A program made the position numbers and the translations under genes. A stretch of DNA of 64,000 bases from Sarcocystis neurona. Taxonomy: Eukaryota > Apicomplexa > Conoidasida > Eucoccidiorida > Sarcocystidae. Shown one piece after another: positions 58,001-64,000 of the stretch (positions are counted from its first letter, which is position 1; every line of letters starts with the position of its first letter). The notes under the pieces are model-generated. The model was not told the DNA's origin, did no database searches, and saw nothing but the letters and a program-made list of their open reading frames with translations. Location: assembly GCA_000727475.1 (NCBI GenBank), contig KL647324.1, forward strand, positions 496,001-560,000. Reading direction: 5' to 3'.

Positions 58001-61000
58001 CAGCAGGGCACGAAGCAGCGGACCGGTGCAGCAACAGGAGCGGGGGGACAGAGTGATATGCAGCAGCAGCAGCAGCAGAACGTGAAGCGGCCAGAAGATT
58101 GCTGCAGCAGCAGCGACAGGTAGTAGTACGCGTGGAAGTGGAACGAGGTAGCAGCAGCGGCAGCAGCAATATGGAAGACAAGTGGCCATGGAGAGAGCAG
58201 CGGCGGCAGCAGTGGCGCATGCAGGTGGAGCAGCAACAGCTGAACAACAGCATGACGTTGAAGTCTGGGGAGGGCTGCAGACCAGCAGCAGGAGCAGCAG
58301 ACGGATGGTTGGTCCAGAGACGGCAGCAAAACAAGCGGTCTTAGAAGAGAGAGGCAGGGAAACAATCGAGAGGAACACAACAGCGCAGAGAATAGGGACA
58401 CAAGGAGTCGCCGCAACAGGGCAACAGCAGGTGAGCAGCAAGAACCGGAGAGCAGCGATAGATCCTGTAACAACTGCAGCACAACGCATAGGAGCCTCTC
58501 GACAGCAGCAGCGGTGGCACCAGAGGCGGCAACAGCAGCCGGAACCCGCAGTGCAGCAAGAGGCCCGCAGCACAAACTGCCGAGTTCACGGAGACAGCAG
58601 CGGGGCGGGAAGAAGAAAACGGGAGTGCCATCTCGTCGACAGGCAGCAGCAACCGGGTGGACCGCAGCCGGCAGCAGGAGTATGTAAAGGCGCCGCAGCA
58701 GCTGGTGAGAGTACGTCAAGGCGACATGCTGCGGTGCTGGGCTCGCAGCAGGGCGACCCATGAACAATACAGGAGCAGCACCAGTAGAACGAACATGTAG
58801 AGGAGAAGGAGGATGGGGAGCAGCAGCAGTTTGTTGTGAAGAAGAGAGCGGAAGAGAGAGAGAAGGTATCCAAGATCTACGTGTGCGACCTACCAAAATC
58901 GCAGGTACTTGCTGCTGTCTCTTCAGTGTGCCATCCCCCTGTCTGTTCGTTTATCTCGTGAACTTTCCCTTCCCCTTCTCTGTTTTTCGTCTCTCCCCTC
59001 CTTCGCCTTTTCTTCCGCAGACAAGAAAGTAGGGAGAATCAAAGATTACCAGTAGATAGACGAGTGCCGGCCGAGACATGAAGACGGAACACAGCACGAC
59101 AGGGAGACGAGACGAGCGCTGAAGACAGATGGGTAGAAGAAGATCGAGAAGCGGGGCACGACAAGTAGACGGGCCAACAGAAAGAAATAGGGAAGCAGAT
59201 GGTCTAAGACATATATATATATATATGTATTACACAGATATAGACGGGAAACTGCAGAGAGAGAGGGTGCGGACGAAGGTTGTCGACATTTTTGTCGTAG
59301 TGAGAAGAGTTTGAGAGACTGGCGCACGTATGGAGACAGGGGAGGTAGACGGCCGGAAGAGACTTGCTGCTGGACGGACGTGAAAATGCCGAGACAGGCA
59401 GAAAGGAAAAGTGGGCAGGTGAAGAAGGGTGAATCGACGCTCAAGCAGACGGTGCCAAGGAAGTGGACAACACGCCCAGAGGAGTTTTCTTGCAGAAGAA
59501 GAAAACCGGACGAAGAAGGTAACCTACTTCTCCTCGAATAAGCGGAGTAATGCATCCCTTCTCACGAAAGGAACAGAAGACCAAGACGTGGTGGCAGGCG
59601 AGTTCGTGCTGCTCCATCAACTCCAGCGAACCGGCAGCAGTACATCCGCTCACTGCGCCGACGCAGGCCACCCGCAGCGCTCGCACCTGCACCCAAGCCC
59701 ACCAGCAGCACCAGTCCCAAACAACAGCAGCAGCCGCAACGCCAGACACCAGCAGCAGGATCACAGACACACAGCAGCAGAGCGCCAAGCAACAGCAGCA
59801 GCATCACATAGGAGCGGTAGCACGCCAAACAGCAGCCGCAGCAGCACCAAACAACAGCAGCGGCACCACACAGCAGCATCATTACATAGGAGCAGCGCAG
59901 TAGCGCGAAACAAGCGCAGTAGCCTCAAATCAGCAGCGGCATTATACAACAGCAGCAGCACAGCAGGCCTCGAGCAGCAACATCCAGCGCCAACGGGTCG
60001 CAGACGCAGTACCGACGGATCGACAAGCAGCAGCAGCAACAGCAGTCAATATCCAACAACACGAGTCGAGCACTATGCAACGGAACAGCAGCAGCACTCC
60101 CACGTGCACGTGTGTGCGCAGCGCAGGCGTGGTGTACACAGGCTTTCGCCTCAATATGTGAAGTAATCCTTCCTCTCTCATTACGAGAGTAAATGCTGCG
60201 CTTGACACGCGTGAGGCAGTGTCGCTTCGACCACCAACATAGATGCCTGTGCGTGTGCACCTACTTCTCCTATTCTCTCTCCCTGTCTGTCTCAATCCAC
60301 GTTTCCACTATAAAGCAAATGTAGGTAGAAGTGAGGGAGAAAGTGAAGTCTGCAAGTGCCTTGAAGACTGCGTATGTGCCAGCCTTCCCCGCCGCCTGCA
60401 GATGCATGCAGTCTCTACACATGACCCCTTAAGAAGACACGTATGTTTACCTACGTATCCATATACGAATATTTACGCGCACAGACCTGTCACGGCTGCA
60501 GCTACTGGCCGTTTGCTCCTCCCTCTATCATTTCCTTCTCGATTCGTGTATGTGGATAGTCTCGTTTTCTTCCCTTCTTCTCCCATCTCCCCTTCTTCCC
60601 CTCCGTGTTCCTTTCCTTCGGTTCTTTCTGCCCTTCGCTATTCTGCGCTTTCGGTCCCCTGTGGCCTCCTTCTATTTGTTCTCCGTTCTCGCCTTTCCTC
60701 TGCGCCCGTCTTTTCCCTTTCCTGCTCTCTTGCTTCTTGCTGCTGCCCACTTTGTTTCTAGTCTCTCGTCGGTCCCTCCTGCGCGCACTCTCTGCGTTTT
60801 CCTGGTTTCCTATCGCTTCGTCTCTCGCTTTCTTTTCCTCTGGTCTTCTCCTTCACTTCTCTGCCTGTGTTGTCGCTCTGCATGCGCTCTCTTCTTCCCG
60901 TTTTCCTCTGTCCTCCCCCCTGGCCCGCCGCCCACCCCCGGCGCCGCTGCTTTTCTGCTGCTTTTGCGCCGCACGTCTCGTGCCTCTATCCTGGACGCCT

Positions 61001-62149
61001 GCTGCTCACCCGGGCAAGTTTTTCCGCGCCGATCCCGATAAGTTTGTTCGTGCTGATCACCGTCCGACAGAGAGGACAGCTGACAGTCTGCTGCTGCCGT
61101 AGCCGATTGTTTATGTGGCTGTTGATACAGGCGAAACAGAAAAAGTGGGAACAAGACGTCTGGCAAGAGACGGCACTATCGAAGCAGATCGGACATTTCA
61201 AATCTTCCGGTACATCTTCTAAGTACGGTCGTCGCACCGGCACTGGTGCTCCCCCTCCGACTGCTGCTGCTCCGACCGCGACGACGTTCTTGCTGCTGCT
61301 ACTCCTCCCGCCACCAGTACTGCTGCTGGTCCCTCCGCTGCCACTGCTGCTGCCCCCGCTACTACTGCTGCATCCGCTACTGCTGCTGCTGCTGGATCCG
61401 CTGCTGCTGCTGCTGCTGTCACTACTGCTGCTGTTGCCACTGGCGCTGCTGCTGATGCGCGACGCCCTGTCCCTACTACTACTGCTGCTGCTAGACGACG
61501 AAGAGGAAGAAGAAGAGGAACAGGTGCAACTCGCAGAGCTACTGTTGAAAGTTGTCGGCGCACAGCTGCTGCTGCTGCGGCCGCTCGAGGCGTAGGAAGA
61601 AGAAGACGAGGAACAGGAGGTAGGGGCTGCTGCGGAGTGGCTGCTGCTGCTGTTTGCGGAAGCATTGCTGCAGCTGCTGCTTTCCATACCAGTACTCCTG
61701 GCACTACTGCGGCTGCCGTTGTTGCGGGCACGTGCTGTGGCAGCAGCCGCCGGACCGCAGCCGCTTCTATCGCGCGAAACGGCAGAGGAAGAAGAAGAAG
61801 CAGCAGCGTTCCCAGGGCCAGCTGCTGCTCTGCTGGTTGCCGTGGGACGTGCTGTGACCGCCGCTGCAGGATCGGGAGAGGGGAGAGCAGAGGCAGCAGC
61901 CATGCAGGCGCGGGGATTTTCGCTAGCCTCCGGCGACGGCAATACACTGCCTCCGCAGCTGCTGCTGTTGCTGCTGCTCGAAGAAAGAGCAATGACAGCA
62001 CTAGCGGCTGCGGGCCCTCTGGCGCCAGACGGGGCCGCCGCAGAAAAAGAGAAGGTAGCGTTGTGAGAGGCCTGTCCGCGCCCTCCCCGGCCGGCTGCTG
62101 CAGGAGCAGCGGAAGCCGAGGCTGCAGCACGTGCCGCTGCTACTGTCAT
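55073..62149 (-). CDS. RING and TRAF-type zinc-finger protein (three exons, ~775 aa)
   Basis: Exon 1 (62149-61010) starts at ATG and encodes Ala/Ser-rich sequence with a long poly-Ser tract, then a complete C3HC4 RING at residues 319-361 (CPIC, CSH, CFAC, CPLC). It ends at CGG|GTGAGC. Exon 2 (about 56960-56839) carries a TRAF-type finger, C397-x6-C404-x11-H416-x3-C420, and ends at CTGCAG|GTAAAA with two codon bases. Exon 3 (56138-55073) follows CTGCTGCAG, supplies the third base and adds a second finger, C431-x7-C439-x11-H451-x3-C455, then a long Ser/Gly/Ala/Arg low-complexity tail. All phases match. RING plus TRAF fingers suggest an E3 ubiquitin ligase or adaptor, probably cytosolic or nuclear. 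No TRAF/MATH or WD40 domain is seen. The exact acceptor of exon 2 (56960 or 56951), and whether further exons or introns exist, are uncertain. Confidence 0.8.
56961..61009 (-). other. ~4-kb intron of the RING/TRAF gene, CTG-rich in sense
   Basis: It is bounded by GTGAGC after the RING exon and a GTGCAG acceptor before the first TRAF finger. In the sense (-) orientation it is rich in CTG/TGC repeats (+ strand CAG at 57000-58760 and 59600-60110), with a purine-rich stretch around 60560-60900 and a short TA tract at 59212-59228. Large - strand frames inside it (for example 57829-58896) are Leu/Cys/Ser-rich and lack zinc-finger spacing. I found no additional exon with a recognisable finger, though one cannot be excluded. 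Confidence 0.65.
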
Positions 62150-62930
62150 AGTGGAAGAAGCGCTCGTGCACCAGCCCGTCGCAAGACGAAGGAAAAGAAG
62201 CAGGAAGACTGCCTGGACGCAGCCCCTCTCCCTAAAAGACGCGTTTCTTGTCGCTCTTTTGACGAGCGCAACAAAGCGTCAGTCGCAAGACGGAAAAGCG
62301 CTGCTGCCTCTAAATGCTGCTGCTCTCTTCCTGCTGGTGCAGCTGCTCTCCTCCTTTTGCTACAGCCTTCTGCTGCAGTTGGCATTACAGAACTGCAACA
62401 GCAGAAGAAAAAGCCTTGCTGCTTGTAGATGCTGCCGCTCTCTTCGTGCTGCTGTAGCCGCTCTCTTCCTGCTGCAGCAGCTGCTCTCTTCCTGCTGCAG
62501 CTGCTCTCTTCTTGCTGCTGGAGCTGATCTCTTTCTGCTGCTGCAGCTGCTCGCTTCTTGCTGCTGGAGCTGATCTCTTTCTGCTGCTGCAGCTGCTCTC
62601 TGTTTGCTGTTGCAGCCTTCTGCTGCCGTTGGCCTTTCAGGACTGCAGCAGCCTCTTCTCCGTTGCTGCACCGCTCCTGCGACTGGTGCTGCTGCTCTGG
62701 GTCCACCGCTGCTGCAGGCGTTTTGCTGCCATTGGGATGACGTTGTGTTACTGATCTTGCTGCTCTTTGCTGCTGATGCTTTCCTGATACTCTGCAGTTT
62801 CCCTCTTTCTGCCGCTGCTCTTCTGTCACTGCTGCTGGTGTCCCTGCGGCTGTCCGCCTGCTGTTGCTTCCTTTGTGGGGCTGCTGGTGCTTCTTCTTCC
62901 TCTGCTGCTGCTGCTGAGTGTGCATAGCAG
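62150..62930. other. CTG-rich 5' flank of the RING/TRAF gene
   Basis: Both strands are open. The - strand frame 62146-62940 is Gln/Glu/Lys/Ala/Ser-rich with REQLQQQKE-like repeats and ends three bases from the RING gene's ATG, so it could be a separate or upstream exon. The + strand frame near 62180-62310 (RRKTKEKKQEDCLDA) has normal composition. No splice or start evidence decides between them. Confidence 0.4.
62511..62602. repeat. 46-base tandem duplication in CTG DNA
   Basis: CTTGCTGCTGGAGCTGATCT followed by CTTTCTGCTGCTGCAGCTGCTC starts at 62511 and again at 62557 with at most one or two changes. Shorter versions lie just before it. The period is not a multiple of three. Confidence 0.8.
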
Positions 62931-63227
62931 TCTTCGACATGAACTTGTTGCTGCAAAGCTACAAGCCTCAGAATTGCTGCCAGTCGTTGCTCCGAGGTCT
63001 GCTGCTGCTGCTAATGCAGACAGTGCGGCATTAGAGGCAACAGACACTCGAGCAAAGGCGCCTTCCGATCTTTCAGCGGAGACCCGCGCGGCATGGAGAG
63101 GCAGCAGCAACAGCAGCAGGAGCAGCTAAAGGCAGCGAAAAACGAAAAGCAGCAAGCGTTAGCAGCAGCGCAAAAGCGGGAACCGACGTCTGATGTGCCT
63201 GATGCGACCGACGGCGTAAACGAATGA
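62931..63227 (+). CDS. candidate terminal exon pair, Gln/Ala/Lys-rich C-terminus
   Basis: Exon a (62931-62996) follows a pyrimidine/CTG tract ending CATAGCAG and reads LRHELVAAKLQASELLPVV. It ends CCGAG|GTCTGC. After an 80-base intron ending CCTTCCGATCTTTCAG, exon b (63077-63227) restores the frame. It reads GDPRGMERQQQQQQEQ, then a helical Ala/Lys/Gln stretch and REPTSDVPDATDGVNE before TGA. Phase, acceptor and stop agree. The GTCTGC donor is weak and the frame through the intron is also open. The upstream exons are not identified. It has no domain and would be the 3' end of a + strand gene. Confidence 0.35.
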
Positions 63228-64000
63228 AAGAGGTCTAGGCAACAACAAAGTAGTAAGAAGTGTGCCTGTCTTGCACCCGAAGCAGCAACAGCAGCAGCAG
63301 CACGAAGGAGGACCGCAGATATCGCTGTTGCGGGCTCCACATGTTGGGGCAACGTTGTCACAGCAGCAGCTGCTGCTGTCTGTTCTTACCGCCACCTTTG
63401 CTCTGTTGTAAAGGCGGGGTCGGGCGAGCTCCTCCTGCGGCTGGATGCGTCTGCTACTGCTGCTGCAGCTGACAACGTGTGGGCTGCTGCTGCTGCTGAT
63501 GCCGTCGATAGCGTTCTGCGGCTGCTGCTGCTGCTGAGGGCGAGCTGCCGTTGTTACCGATGCAGGCGATCGGCTGCTGTTTTAGCGGAATACGCTTTGC
63601 CGGTGGTGCTCCTGCACGAGCTACTCTACGTAGAAGCTGATCCGCTGTTCTGTTGATCGTTTGCTGCTGTGCTAGCAGCTGTTGCTGCGTTACGAAAGAC
63701 TGCTGAAGGTGTGCGGTGACTCTGTTACTGGTGTGTCTGCAGGACAGCTAATGTCGCTGTCCTCGTGCAGATACCGGCGTTGCTTCTTCTGAAGCGGTCG
63801 CTGCTGCCGCTGCTGCCGTCCTGAGGGATGCACTGTTGCTGTCCATGTATTTGCTGAGACTGGTGCTTGCTGATGTGAGCGTCGTTGCTGCGCTGCCCTG
63901 CTGCTGTTGTCTGCTGCTAGTGCTGCTGGTGCGGCCTGCGTGACTGCTGCTGGTGCTCCTTCCCCTCCTGCTGCTGGTGTTGTCGGTGTTCTTTTTGGCT
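63228..64000. other. CTG/GCT-rich end of window
   Basis: CTG and GCT repeats dominate the + strand. A + frame without ATG (63231-63656) gives Ala/Leu/Val-rich sequence such as SGELLLRLDASATAAA and ends at TGA. Another Ala-rich + frame follows at about 63770-63940. Neither has splice or start support. A gene may continue beyond the window edge. Confidence 0.45.

Noticed and set aside
57829..58896. 355-codon - strand frame inside the RING/TRAF gene
   Set aside because: It is Leu/Cys/Ser-rich from CTG repeats, lacks zinc-finger spacing, and sits in the inferred intron.
60550..61102. Pyrimidine-rich + strand frames of about 165 codons opposite the RING exon
   Set aside because: They are Phe/Leu/Ser-rich by composition and overlap the conserved RING coding sequence on the other strand.

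Overview
The window looks like nuclear DNA of a coccidian apicomplexan, most probably Eimeria or a close relative. The reasons are long CAG/CTG trinucleotide tracts that translate into Gln, Ala, Ser or Leu runs, coding DNA of near-balanced base composition set among (TA)n/(GTATAC)-type and purine- or pyrimidine-strand blocks, proteins with long homopolymeric amino-acid inserts, and GT-AG introns. There are no bacterial operons or ribosome binding sites. I saw no rRNA, tRNA, CRISPR array or intact transposon, and no long run of a telomere-like heptamer. The species call is inference.

Three protein genes are well supported. (1) 24453-26450 (+) encodes a 665-residue polytopic membrane protein with about eight predicted membrane spans and no family I can name. 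(2) 33592-39498 (+) is a single 5.9-kb reading frame for a 1968-residue secretory-pathway protein. It has an N-terminal hydrophobic signal, a thioredoxin-type CAHC motif, one membrane span near the C-terminus and an acidic tail. (3) 55073-62149 (-) is a split gene for a RING plus TRAF-type zinc-finger protein of about 775 residues. Its second intron joins in matching phase and builds two fingers with the same Cx11Hx3C core. Its first intron is about 4 kb and rich in CTG repeats on the sense strand.

Layout. 0-13 kb is repeat-rich: CTG/pyrimidine blocks at 0.5-2.0 and 6.8-8.1 kb, TA-rich blocks at 2.3-5.9 and 8.3-11.1 kb with several degenerate tandem arrays, and short splice-bounded islands that may be exons of one or more + strand genes. 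13-24 kb is mostly unique sequence with few simple repeats and only weak exon candidates. 24-26.5 kb holds the polytopic protein. 26.5-33 kb is purine-rich, then CTG/CAG-rich, with two weak gene candidates. 33.6-39.5 kb holds the thioredoxin-type giant. 39.5-55 kb is a second sparse area with TA microsatellites, a GA-rich block and a few possible exons. 55-62.1 kb is the RING/TRAF gene, and 62-64 kb is again CTG-rich with a possible + strand terminal exon pair.

No shared pathway links the three solid genes. One is a presumed ubiquitin-system or signalling protein, one a presumed redox-fold membrane protein of the secretory pathway, and one an unassigned membrane protein. Exon candidates below about 0.4 confidence rest on splice signals, phase and composition read by eye. 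Overlapping frames in this GC-balanced DNA often look equally protein-like, so those entries are hypotheses.
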